Source of the DNA: a virus
Strand: one strand, 5' to 3'
Length of the DNA: 28,559 nt
Virus record (IMG/VR): IMGVR_UViG_3300031774_001724
Coordinates: 1 to 28,559 of that record
In this document: piece by piece, positions 7,199 through 14,375 of the stretch
Position numbering within the stretch: the stretch's first letter is position 1
How the letters are laid out: each line of letters starts with the position of its first letter
Program-made: the position numbers and the translations under genes
Notes under the pieces: model-generated
The model's input: only the letters and a program-made list of their open reading frames with translations
Told to the model about the DNA's origin: nothing
The model's database searches: none

Positions 7199-7495
7199 AT
7201 GGAAGAGATTTTTAATCTAATAGGTGAAGTGGGTGCTCCGATTGCTGGTTCAGTAGTAATGGGGTTCTTTATATTCATAGTTATTAAACAGATACTTGAG
7301 GGTGTAGTTGATTCTATTTCCACACTTACAATGTTCTGTAAATCTTTAGAAAATCGAGCAAGAACAATGTCTAACGAAATGATTAAGATAGATTTACTTG
7401 TATCAAGTGCTTTAGAGTTGAGACCAGACATAGAGAGAATTGCGAGAGCTGAAAACTTCATAGAAGATGATAAGCTCGATGTCAGGAGAGACTGA
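7199..7495 (+). CDS. Membrane/coiled-coil protein A at head of curli cassette (98 aa)
   Basis: One N-terminal transmembrane helix (about residues 13-33, with GAPIAGSVVMGFFIFIVIK) and a long helical cytoplasmic or periplasmic tail that looks coiled-coil. It is a distant paralogue of the next gene: both open with a short polar helix, the pattern GxPI-(V)MGxG/FFI, and a helical tail containing regularly spaced Leu/Ile. Topology resembles small BhlA/UviB-type holin-like proteins, but no function can be assigned. No Shine-Dalgarno is visible and a late promoter motif ends 6 nt before the ATG. The stop overlaps the next start (TGATG). Confidence 0.7.
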   Translation: MEEIFNLIGEVGAPIAGSVVMGFFIFIVIKQILEGVVDSISTLTMFCKSLENRARTMSNEMIKIDLLVSSALELRPDIERIARAENFIEDDKLDVRRD

Positions 7496-7752
7496 TGGAC
7501 ATTGCACAATTAATCTCCGATTTCGGATTTCCCATTGTGATGGCAGTAGGACTCGGTTATTTCATATATTACATTTGGTGGTTTGTAGGTGAAAAACTAG
7601 AACCCGAAATTGAAAAAATGCACTTTCAATTAATTAAAGTAATAGACCAAACAAGAATGTTAGACCAAGACTTAATAAGACTACAACAAAAAGTAGATGT
7701 AGTTTTAGAGATGAAAGAGAATGCCAAAAAGGAAGAGGTGAAAAAGAAATGA
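7495..7752 (+). CDS. Membrane/coiled-coil protein B, paralogue of upstream gene (85 aa)
   Basis: Same design as the preceding gene: polar start, one transmembrane helix (about residues 12-31, FGFPIVMAVGLGYFIYYIWWF), then a heptad-like tail (QTRMLDQDLIRLQQKVDVVL) with a lysine-rich end. Small proteins of this pattern are common in phages and bacteria without known function. AGGAGAG precedes the ATG, and the stop overlaps the csgF start (ATGA), so A, B and CsgF are probably made as one coupled unit. Being directly ahead of csgF suggests a role linked to the exporter, or simply shared late timing. Confidence 0.72.
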   Translation: MDIAQLISDFGFPIVMAVGLGYFIYYIWWFVGEKLEPEIEKMHFQLIKVIDQTRMLDQDLIRLQQKVDVVLEMKENAKKEEVKKK

Positions 7753-8237
7753 AATTATTACAAATCATATTCTTAGTTTCAGTATTCTGTATTAGCGAAA
7801 GCGTACAGGCTGATATAAAACATAAATTTAAAAACCCTAGTTTCAGTGGAATAGGCACAGCATCACATTACCTAACCGTTGAGAACCAAGAGTTTACAAG
7901 AAAAAAAGAAATAGAAGATGCACTTGAATCTGCTAGAAAGGCAGCTGAAAGGGCAGAAGACAATACAACCATGGCCAAATTTATTCGTAATTTAGAATCA
8001 CGAATTTATGCTCAAATGGCAAAACAATTGGTTGAGTCTATGTTTTCGAATGACGGTTCAGTTAGATTTGGTTCATTTAGTTTAGAGGGCAATGTTGTCA
8101 CATATGAAGTAATGACTAACGAAGATGGTTCAGAATTTATACGAATGACAATTGTTGATTCCGATGGAACAGAAACAGTTATTGAGATACCAATCGGAAC
8201 AGGAAACTTTGGACAAGACTCAGATGGAACTGGTTAA
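7749..8237 (+). CDS. csgF: CsgF-like curli assembly factor
   Basis: CsgF binds the outer mouth of the CsgG pore and anchors the curli nucleator. The 162 aa protein has a Sec signal peptide cleaved after about residue 21 (SVQA) and then HKFKNPSF at 25-32, matching the start of mature E. coli CsgF (FRNPNF), the segment that plugs into CsgG. Later regions also fit: a helical block with AQMAKQLVESMFS, and the strand-rich end YEVMTNEDGSEFIRMTIVDSDG followed by ETVIEI, comparable to CsgF [30 protein letters not shown]. It is longer than E. coli CsgF (138 aa), with an extra charged helix around residues 50-75. The ATG overlaps the previous stop and the csgG start lies inside its end. Confidence 0.88.
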   Translation: MKLLQIIFLVSVFCISESVQADIKHKFKNPSFSGIGTASHYLTVENQEFTRKKEIEDALESARKAAERAEDNTTMAKFIRNLESRIYAQMAKQLVESMFSNDGSVRFGSFSLEGNVVTYEVMTNEDGSEFIRMTIVDSDGTETVIEIPIGTGNFGQDSDGTG

Positions 8238-9189
8238 ATATTTACTCACCTGCGTACTTTTACTATCTGGATGTGCATCTGTTCCAAAGTGGTCAGACAA
8301 CCCAGCAGATTGTGCCTATGAGACAGGAAGATTTGATGAGGGTTTCGGCAGAGATGTTGTCACAGGTGTCGCAAAGGCATGGTCTAGAAATTACATATGT
8401 GTAGAAAATGCTACTGTAATTAATCTACCTTCACATTTAGAACTACTGAATTTGCCTAAGGCAAAAGAAAGACCTACTGTTGCAGTTTATAATTTTATAG
8501 ATAAGACTGGTCAAAGAAAGGCAGAAGATAATCTCGCATCATTTTCTACTGCTGTGACACAAGGTGCAACCGAAATGGTTATTGATGCACTTAAAACGGC
8601 AGGTAAAGGAACATGGTTTAGAGTTGTTGAAAGACATGGCATAGACAACTTAGTAAGAGAGAGACAAATCATTCGTTCTGCTAGACAAGACTTTGCTAAA
8701 CAACAAGGCGAAGACAAGTTTCAAAATTTACAACCCTTACTATTCGCAGGTATGATAATAGAGGGTGGTATAATAGGTTATGATTCCAATTTATTAACTG
8801 GTGGTCGAGGCGCAAGGACACTAGGAATTGGAGTTAGTAGACAGTATCGTCAAGATGCTGTCACGGTTAGTATGAGAGCTGTTTCAGTTCTAACAGGTGA
8901 AGTATTATTGAATGTCCAAACAAGAAAGACTATCCTTTCTTATGGTTCAGGCGGCGATGTATTCCGATTCATTGAAGAAGGTACACAATTGCTAGAGTTC
9001 GAGGACGGAGTGGGTAATAATGAGTCAGTGACATATGCGGTACGAACAGCTATTGAGGCTGCCGTACTGGAATTAATCTACCAAGGGCATGATAGGGGTT
9101 TTTGGAAAATAGAGGAAGGTCATAGACACCCACACAATAGTGATGGTGTAAATGATTTACACTCAATAAAAGGAGAAGAAAATGAATAA
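8224..9189 (+). CDS. csgG: CsgG-like outer-membrane curli secretion lipoprotein
   Basis: CsgG forms the nonameric outer-membrane pore that exports curlin subunits. Start set at ATG 8224, which gives a lipoprotein signal with lipobox LSGC at residues 14-17 and a length (321 aa) near E. coli CsgG (277 aa). Strong family matches: VAVYNFIDKTGQ, FSTAVTQGATEM, RVVERHGIDNLVRERQIIRSA, IIEGGIIGYDSNLLTGG, GARTLGIG, and KTILSYGSGGDVFRFIE. By eye the constriction region reads DNLASFS where E. coli has YPASNFS, so the Phe (F56) is kept but the Tyr and Asn are not obviously conserved. It overlaps csgF by 14 nt and the curlin gene by 8 nt. Confidence 0.95.
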   Translation: MELVKYLLTCVLLLSGCASVPKWSDNPADCAYETGRFDEGFGRDVVTGVAKAWSRNYICVENATVINLPSHLELLNLPKAKERPTVAVYNFIDKTGQRKAEDNLASFSTAVTQGATEMVIDALKTAGKGTWFRVVERHGIDNLVRERQIIRSARQDFAKQQGEDKFQNLQPLLFAGMIIEGGIIGYDSNLLTGGRGARTLGIGVSRQYRQDAVTVSMRAVSVLTGEVLLNVQTRKTILSYGSGGDVFRFIEEGTQLLEFEDGVGNNESVTYAVRTAIEAAVLELIYQGHDRGFWKIEEGHRHPHNSDGVNDLHSIKGEENE

Positions 9190-9916
9190 AATTTTAAGTA
9201 TTTTATTACTAATGTCGACACCATTCGTTTTCGCAGCTGCAACTGATGATAATGAGATTATGATAACACAAGTTGGTGATACTCTAAAATTATATGTTGA
9301 CCAAGTTGGTTTTGGTAACAAAGTAGGACTAAACGACTTTTCAAGTGGTTCTGGTTCAAACATGACCATTACTGGTGTGACTTTGGATTTCAACATAGAT
9401 ATGATAGGTAACAAGAACTTGTTATTCGGACCTCTCGTTGCCGATACATCGAACTACGCTATATCGATGACTGGTGATTCTAACGCTATTGACTGGAACA
9501 TAGGTTCTACAGGTAGTTCAGATGATTCAGACATCAATTTCGCAATGACAGGCGATTCGAATACATTCGATATCGACCAAGGTGCTGTTGCAAGTGCAGA
9601 GAGATTAAATGCGGATTTAGTTCTCATTGGAAGTAGTAATGTTTTTGATATTGATTGGGAATCAGATGATGTCACATGGAATTTCGATGTGACTGGTTCT
9701 AGTTCTAATTTCAATACATTGCAAAAAGATGGTTCACAAACACTTAATTTTGATTTTACAGGAGACAGTGCTGATGTTGATATCACTCAGATATCAGGCA
9801 CATGTGCAGCTTCTGGCGGAGGGTGTGCAACACCTAATGCAAATGTCAATCTTAATGTAAACAGTGACAATGCGATTATTCAGATTACACAAAAAGATTC
9901 CGGCAGCGATAGTTAG
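9182..9916 (+). CDS. Curlin-like secreted amyloid repeat protein 1 (244 aa)
   Basis: Probable substrate of the CsgG channel. It has a Sec signal peptide (cleavage near residue 18, VFA) and then repeated curlin-type units with the GxxNxxxxxQ/D pattern: ITQVGDTLKLYVDQVGFGN near the start, then TGDSNAIDWNIG, TGDSNTFDIDQG, IGSSNVFDIDWE, TGSSSNFNTLQ, TGDSADVDITQ and NSDNAIIQITQK, spaced roughly 25-35 residues. The mature protein is highly acidic and Ser/Gly/Asn/Asp-rich. A Cys-containing loop (C-x6-C around GGGC) near the end recurs in the second curlin-like protein. AAAGGAG precedes the ATG. CsgA versus CsgB identity cannot be settled. Confidence 0.82.
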   Translation: MNKILSILLLMSTPFVFAAATDDNEIMITQVGDTLKLYVDQVGFGNKVGLNDFSSGSGSNMTITGVTLDFNIDMIGNKNLLFGPLVADTSNYAISMTGDSNAIDWNIGSTGSSDDSDINFAMTGDSNTFDIDQGAVASAERLNADLVLIGSSNVFDIDWESDDVTWNFDVTGSSSNFNTLQKDGSQTLNFDFTGDSADVDITQISGTCAASGGGCATPNANVNLNVNSDNAIIQITQKDSGSDS

Positions 9917-11021
9917 TTTCTTTTTATTATTCGCTGGTGGGTTCAGCTGGGCTGAGCCCATTGGCGGTGTAATTGAATCTACAGGTGTCACATCTGTAAA
10001 AAGAGAGCAGGACAGAATTCTAACAGATGTCGGTACAGACATCAACATGTATGATGAAGCAGAGACTGCCAATGGGCGTATGCTCATACAATTTTTAGAT
10101 AATGAAAAATTGAGTTTAACAGAAAACTCACTCGTTTACATAGACGAGGCATATTACGACCCCGACCCAAGTTTATCCAAAATGTCAATACGAATGGCAC
10201 GAGGCACAGCACGATTCGCCTCGGGTGGTGGTTCAAGAATTAAAAAACAAAATGTAGATGTATCTACTCCTACAGCCAATATCACAATGAGAGGGACAGA
10301 TTTTACAACCACCATTGATGAGTTGGGAAGGACTATGGTAATCTTACTTCCGGATGAAGATACAGGTGAATCATCTGGAGAAATACTAGTTTATAATGAC
10401 GGTGGTGAAGTTGTTTTAAATCAACCATATCAGGCAACTACTGTTGCATCGTTTGATTCATCACCAACTACAGCAGTCACGGTTCAAGGTATTACACCGA
10501 GTCTGATTGACAACATGTTCATCGTAAATCCGCCTTCGGAAATACGAAATGCGATGGAAGAATCCTATCAAGATGAAAACTATGATGACCAAGGTCTATT
10601 AGATGTAGACTTCTTAGAGTTCAATGAACTTGAGGGAGATGCTTTGGCCGATACGACTGAAGATTTATCATTTTCAGAGTTGGACATAGATTATTTGGAT
10701 GTGGATTTTTTACAAGACTTATTAGATGTTATAGAAGAATTAGAGAGAACCACGGTATCGTTAGGTTCCAAAAGTAGTTCGGGTACTGAATTAGCTGGGT
10801 TTGCACTTAAAGGTGCCTCACAAGGTTTCAACAAAGATTCTCAGTTTAATGTTTTCGAACAAGACGGAGACTTAGTTTTCTTTCGTGATGTCCAAGGAGT
10901 CATAAATATAATTATAACAAGTGGTGGTTCGGGTATTATAGATGCCGAAGTTCCAGGATACTCAGGTGTCATGACATTTGGAGATGGAGATGGAATTACA
11001 ATTGTTATACGACAAGATTAA
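9870..11021 (+). CDS. Exported FecR-domain protein
   Basis: A 383 aa protein with a Sec signal peptide (basic start MRLFRLHKK, hydrophobic core, cleavage around SWA at residue 28) and a FecR domain: the segment ANGRMLIQFLDNEKLSLTEN through MARGTARFASGG and ending VDVSTPTANITMRGTDF is typical. Unlike classic FecR it has no N-terminal anti-sigma domain in the cytoplasm, so it is probably a periplasmic or surface protein. The C-terminal half is very acidic (repeats of LDVDFLE/LDIDYLDVDF). The start overlaps the curlin gene by 47 nt in another frame; GTG 9864 is the alternative. FecR with curli genes has been seen in pelagiphage clusters, as I recall; a sensing or chaperone role is inferred. Confidence 0.82.
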   Translation: MRLFRLHKKIPAAIVSFFLLFAGGFSWAEPIGGVIESTGVTSVKREQDRILTDVGTDINMYDEAETANGRMLIQFLDNEKLSLTENSLVYIDEAYYDPDPSLSKMSIRMARGTARFASGGGSRIKKQNVDVSTPTANITMRGTDFTTTIDELGRTMVILLPDEDTGESSGEILVYNDGGEVVLNQPYQATTVASFDSSPTTAVTVQGITPSLIDNMFIVNPPSEIRNAMEESYQDENYDDQGLLDVDFLEFNELEGDALADTTEDLSFSELDIDYLDVDFLQDLLDVIEELERTTVSLGSKSSSGTELAGFALKGASQGFNKDSQFNVFEQDGDLVFFRDVQGVINIIITSGGSGIIDAEVPGYSGVMTFGDGDGITIVIRQD

Positions 11022-11031
11022 GGAGAGATTT

Positions 11032-11187
11032 ATGAGCATAAATATTGACTTTACTAAACTAAGACAATGGCATGAAAACCTAACATGGGAAGTTGCCGAC
11101 TATTTTGGTTTAGATGAATATGAAATGTTATGGGTGTCATACACCGAGGGATTAATTTTAGGATTATTATTATGGTGGATTTTTTAA
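11032..11187 (+). CDS. 51-aa C-tail-anchored membrane microprotein
   Basis: AAGGAGAG lies 5 nt before the ATG, a strong ribosome site that decides this start. The polar first two thirds contain several acidic and aromatic residues; the last ~17 residues (from SYTEGLILGLLLWWIF) form a hydrophobic C-terminal tail anchor. It overlaps the next gene by 16 nt. No family recognised; it lies between FecR and the second curlin-like gene. Confidence 0.65.
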   Translation: MSINIDFTKLRQWHENLTWEVADYFGLDEYEMLWVSYTEGLILGLLLWWIF

Positions 11188-11942
11188 ACAAATTAAAAAA
11201 TAAATTTTACAAATACTGGATACTACCATGGGGTGCTTGTTATCTCATGGTATTTCCTGTATACGCTGATGACAATGTTATATCTATTGAACAAAGCGGA
11301 GATAATTTTGAACTAGGTATAGAACAAATTGGTTTCGATAATGAAATTAAAATGTTAGATGCTAATTCATATATTAATGCTTCTAGTCTAGGTGTGTATA
11401 TGGTTCAATACAACATACACAATACATCATCAAGTTATACTTATCCCAACTCAATTGTATTTGATGAGGTCAGTGGTACTGGTAACAAAATGAAACTTGG
11501 TCAAGGCATTACTTGGGATTCACTAGACTCCGAAACAAATTTAGATTGGAGTCATGATGGTAGTGAAGGTGGCGGACACGAGATAGACATTACAATGTAT
11601 GGCGACTATAACAAATTAGCAGTTCAACAAACAAATCAACATAATGCATGGGATGGTCATAACTTTGATTTGCATTTAGCAGGTGACCATAACGAAGTTC
11701 AAATCAAACAACAAGGCAATGGTGTAAAAACTACAAACTTAACAATCTACAATGATTATAACGATGTGTATGTCCGTCAGAAAGGAACTAGTGCAAATCA
11801 CACTGCAAATATAACTCTTGATGGTTTATATGGAACAGACTTAACATTATTACAATTTGGTACTAGTGGTACTCAGTCTTATACTATATCAGTCGATTGC
11901 ATGACAGTCGGTGGTTGTAGTACATCGGTGACCCAACAATGA
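11172..11942 (+). CDS. Curlin-like secreted amyloid repeat protein 2 (256 aa)
   Basis: Start set at ATG 11172, giving a signal peptide with a basic start and cleavage after PVYA near residue 32. The mature protein begins DDNVISIEQSGDNFELGIEQIGFDNEI, close in pattern to the first curlin-like protein (ITQVGDTLKLYVDQVGFGN), so the two are paralogues and may act like CsgA/CsgB. Further curlin-type units are YGDYNKLAVQQ, AGDHNEVQIKQQ, YNDYNDVYVRQK and GTDLTLLQFG. A stretch between residues 60 and 120 lacks repeats. The end carries a C-x5-C pair (DCMTVGGC), as in protein 1. The stop overlaps the next start (ATGA). Confidence 0.82.
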   Translation: MVDFLNKLKNKFYKYWILPWGACYLMVFPVYADDNVISIEQSGDNFELGIEQIGFDNEIKMLDANSYINASSLGVYMVQYNIHNTSSSYTYPNSIVFDEVSGTGNKMKLGQGITWDSLDSETNLDWSHDGSEGGGHEIDITMYGDYNKLAVQQTNQHNAWDGHNFDLHLAGDHNEVQIKQQGNGVKTTNLTIYNDYNDVYVRQKGTSANHTANITLDGLYGTDLTLLQFGTSGTQSYTISVDCMTVGGCSTSVTQQ

Positions 11943-12196
11943 GTGAATGTCCACCTGAGTTTTACGAGTGTCTCACTGAAGAAGAGTATGACGACATATT
12001 AGAACTCTTTGAAGAGAACGATATGGTCATGCCTGAATCTTTGGGTGATGTAGAAGCTGCATCTGATTTCGTTTGGCAAGTTCTCTTCCTAACACCAATA
12101 GAACTTATTTACATAGGTTTTACAATGACTGTTCTCGCTACTTATGGACTGTCTATATACTATATCTATAAACGAATACAGAAGAAATTCTCATGA
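11939..12196 (+). CDS. Acidic single-pass membrane protein in curli cassette (85 aa)
   Basis: Unrecognised. The first ~45 residues are strongly acidic with Cys at 4 and 11 (ECPPEFYEC), followed by a long hydrophobic stretch (about 48-76, IELIYIGFTMTVLATYGLSIYYI) and a basic end (KRIQKKFS). The positive-inside rule places the C-terminus in the cytoplasm and the acidic part in the periplasm, where it could meet curlin subunits. ATGA overlaps on both sides tie it to its neighbours. Confidence 0.68.
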   Translation: MSECPPEFYECLTEEEYDDILELFEENDMVMPESLGDVEAASDFVWQVLFLTPIELIYIGFTMTVLATYGLSIYYIYKRIQKKFS

Positions 12197-12294
12197 ACAC
12201 AATCGACATGATACCGTATTCTTTTAAAAAAGACTTTATCTTAGTCTGTTCTTTAGGACTAAACATAGGTTTTATTATCGGTTTAATATTATGA
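12193..12294 (+). CDS. 33-aa membrane microprotein in curli cassette
   Basis: An ATG overlapping the previous stop (ATGA) opens a 33-codon frame that itself ends in ATGA with the next gene. A short polar start (MNTIDMIPYSFKKDF) is followed by one hydrophobic helix (ILVCSLGLNIGFIIGLIL). The overlaps are the main evidence; composition is consistent with a one-helix membrane peptide. Function unknown. Confidence 0.55.
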   Translation: MNTIDMIPYSFKKDFILVCSLGLNIGFIIGLIL

Positions 12295-12470
12295 ATGAAG
12301 CGAATCCATTTTCAAAAGATGCACGAGAAAGGACCATCGCAATGGTTAACGAATATCGTAGAAAGAAAAAACAACAATGGTGGTCAAGTTTCTGGTCAAC
12401 AGTTCTTGCAATATCACTCATTGGTGTTTGTCTATACATATTCTTTTTTGCGTGGCCCACAATTGAATAG
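12291..12470 (+). CDS. 59-aa membrane microprotein in curli cassette
   Basis: The ATG overlaps the previous stop (ATGA). The 59 aa product has a charged N-terminal half with a basic patch (YRRKKKQQWW) before one transmembrane helix (about residues 36-54, STVLAISLIGVCLYIFFFA), so the N-terminus should be cytoplasmic. Another frame across this stretch encodes 75 codons but has no coupling or hydrophobic logic. No family recognised. It is the last small gene before the cyclase. Confidence 0.6.
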   Translation: MNEANPFSKDARERTIAMVNEYRRKKKQQWWSSFWSTVLAISLIGVCLYIFFFAWPTIE

Positions 12471-12536
12471 TGCCACAAAACAGATACAGGAGATATCGAC
12501 TACTCGAATGGAAAAAGGGTAACCTGATAGATATCT

Positions 12537-14375
12537 ATGTATAATTGGAAAACTGTACTTATAACCATCATTGCACTCGTGGGCATAAAGATATGGTCGC
12601 CTTATCTAATAGATAATGTTAGATGGTCTTACTTCGATGTTCTACATCAACAAAAAGAAAAAGTGATAGTAGATGACATACTACTGGTCAACATAGATGA
12701 AAAGGCAATAGAGAAGTACGGTCAATATCCTTTCCCTAGAGACATATACGCAGATACATTATGGGAAACACATCACTCAAATACTCATGTATTCAATATA
12801 CTATTCGCAGAAGAAGATAGATTCGGTGGTGATGAAGTCTTTGCAGAGGCACTAGAAAACAGATTAACGATATTATCATCAGCACCAACAATTCAAAAAG
12901 AATCAGGCAACGCACCATTTGTAAATACATCTGTATTCGGAGATGGTAATATACAAGACCATGTATGGAACTTTTCAGGTTTAGTAAGTCCCCGAACCGA
13001 ATTACAAAACTCAGCTTGGGGTATGGGCGTGACAGTTGCCACACCACCTGTGGCGAATACACCAAATTTTGACGGAACAAACAGAGCGATTCCGCTAGTC
13101 ATCCAGGCAAATGGTCAATTATATCCAAGTTTAGGATTCGAAGTTCTCAGAGCATACTATGACCAACCCAATTATCAAACTAGGGTAACTGCTGATGCAG
13201 GTATTGAATGGGTTAAAATGGGAAGAGACAAACCAATAGAGACCACATCAAGTGCAGACTTGATGATTTCGTATTGGAACGAATTCGAATCTATCTCATT
13301 TGCAGACTTGCAAGATTCTGATATAGAAGGAAAGATTCTAGTCTATGGACTAACCGCTGAGGGGTTATCTATTCCAGTTTCAACCCCAATGGGTGTAATG
13401 TATCCTCACGAAGTTCAAGCACACCTAATCCAAACCGTTTCGTCAGGAGTTCAAATACATGTATCCGAGACTCTTGAAATGCTCGAGACTTTTCTTCTTC
13501 TGTTAGTCCTTCTAGGAATACTGGTATCGGTCTACAAACTTCCCACAGCCTTCTCGGCGATAGTCTCTGTAGGGTTCGTTTTACTTCAGGTGGGGTTAAG
13601 TCACTATTTGTGGTTTTACAATCTCGTTCTTTTCGATATCTTCTGGTCATCGTTAAGCTCCGTTGTTGTTTTCGGACACGCTTCTTTTAACCAATACTAT
13701 ACTACTTACCAACTCAAAGAACAAATTAAGAAGCAGTTCCAAAAGTATTTATCTCCTGACATGATTGAAGAACTACAAAAAGACCCAAGTAAACTTAGAC
13801 TTGGCGGAGATAGAAGAGAGATGACTTTCATGTTTATGGACATAATCGGATTCACTCCCATAAGCGAACACTATATGCAGAAAGATGATCCAGAAGGTTT
13901 AGTAGAACTCATTAATAAGTTTTTAGATATGCAAACTAAAATCATACTAAATAATAGTGGAACCATAGATAAGTATATGGGGGATTGCATAATGAGTTTT
14001 TGGAATGCACCACTTGATTGTGAAAACCACGCAGACCTTGCCGTAAAATCAGCACTAGAAGTCCTAGATGCAACAAAGGAATTAAATGAAGAACTTAAAC
14101 CTCTTAACCTGCCTCCTATTAATGTGGGCATCGGTATCAGTTCAGGCGAATGTATTGTCGGAAACATGGGTTCCGAACTTAGATTTGACTATTCCGTCAT
14201 CGGAGATGCCGTCAACTTGGGCGCTAGACTCGAAGGCCAAACAAGAAATTATAATGGGGTGGACTTGTTGTTATCAGAAAGAACTTATCAACTATGTCCA
14301 GACAGAGCATTCACTAGAGTTGATAGGATTACACTTAAAGGAAAATCAGAACAAGTCACAATTTACACTATCTGA
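12537..14375 (+). CDS. CHASE2-domain class III adenylate cyclase
   Basis: Makes a cyclic nucleotide, probably cAMP, under control of a periplasmic sensor. The 612 aa protein has an N-terminal membrane helix (about 5-24), a CHASE2 sensor domain (about 30-310; motif DILLVNIDEKAIEKYGQYPFPR), two or three transmembrane helices (about 311-385) and a cytoplasmic catalytic domain (about 400-612). Metal-binding aspartates are D435 (FMDIIGF) and D483 (KYMGDC); the catalytic pair is N560 and R564 (GDAVNLGARLEG). K480 and S553 occupy the positions that usually specify adenine. All key residues are present, so it should be active. Start recognition is weak (GATAG upstream) and a 66 nt gap precedes it. 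The last 290 nt overlap another frame. Confidence 0.93.
   Translation: MYNWKTVLITIIALVGIKIWSPYLIDNVRWSYFDVLHQQKEKVIVDDILLVNIDEKAIEKYGQYPFPRDIYADTLWETHHSNTHVFNILFAEEDRFGGDEVFAEALENRLTILSSAPTIQKESGNAPFVNTSVFGDGNIQDHVWNFSGLVSPRTELQNSAWGMGVTVATPPVANTPNFDGTNRAIPLVIQANGQLYPSLGFEVLRAYYDQPNYQTRVTADAGIEWVKMGRDKPIETTSSADLMISYWNEFESISFADLQDSDIEGKILVYGLTAEGLSIPVSTPMGVMYPHEVQAHLIQTVSSGVQIHVSETLEMLETFLLLLVLLGILVSVYKLPTAFSAIVSVGFVLLQVGLSHYLWFYNLVLFDIFWSSLSSVVVFGHASFNQYYTTYQLKEQIKKQFQKYLSPDMIEELQKDPSKLRLGGDRREMTFMFMDIIGFTPISEHYMQKDDPEGLVELINKFLDMQTKIILNNSGTIDKYMGDCIMSFWNAPLDCENHADLAVKSALEVLDATKELNEELKPLNLPPINVGIGISSGECIVGNMGSELRFDYSVIGDAVNLGARLEGQTRNYNGVDLLLSERTYQLCPDRAFTRVDRITLKGKSEQVTIYTI

Noticed and set aside
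12295-12522. 75-codon frame overlapping the 59-aa membrane protein
   Set aside because: It is a shifted frame of a gene supported by ATGA coupling and a transmembrane helix; it has no Shine-Dalgarno.
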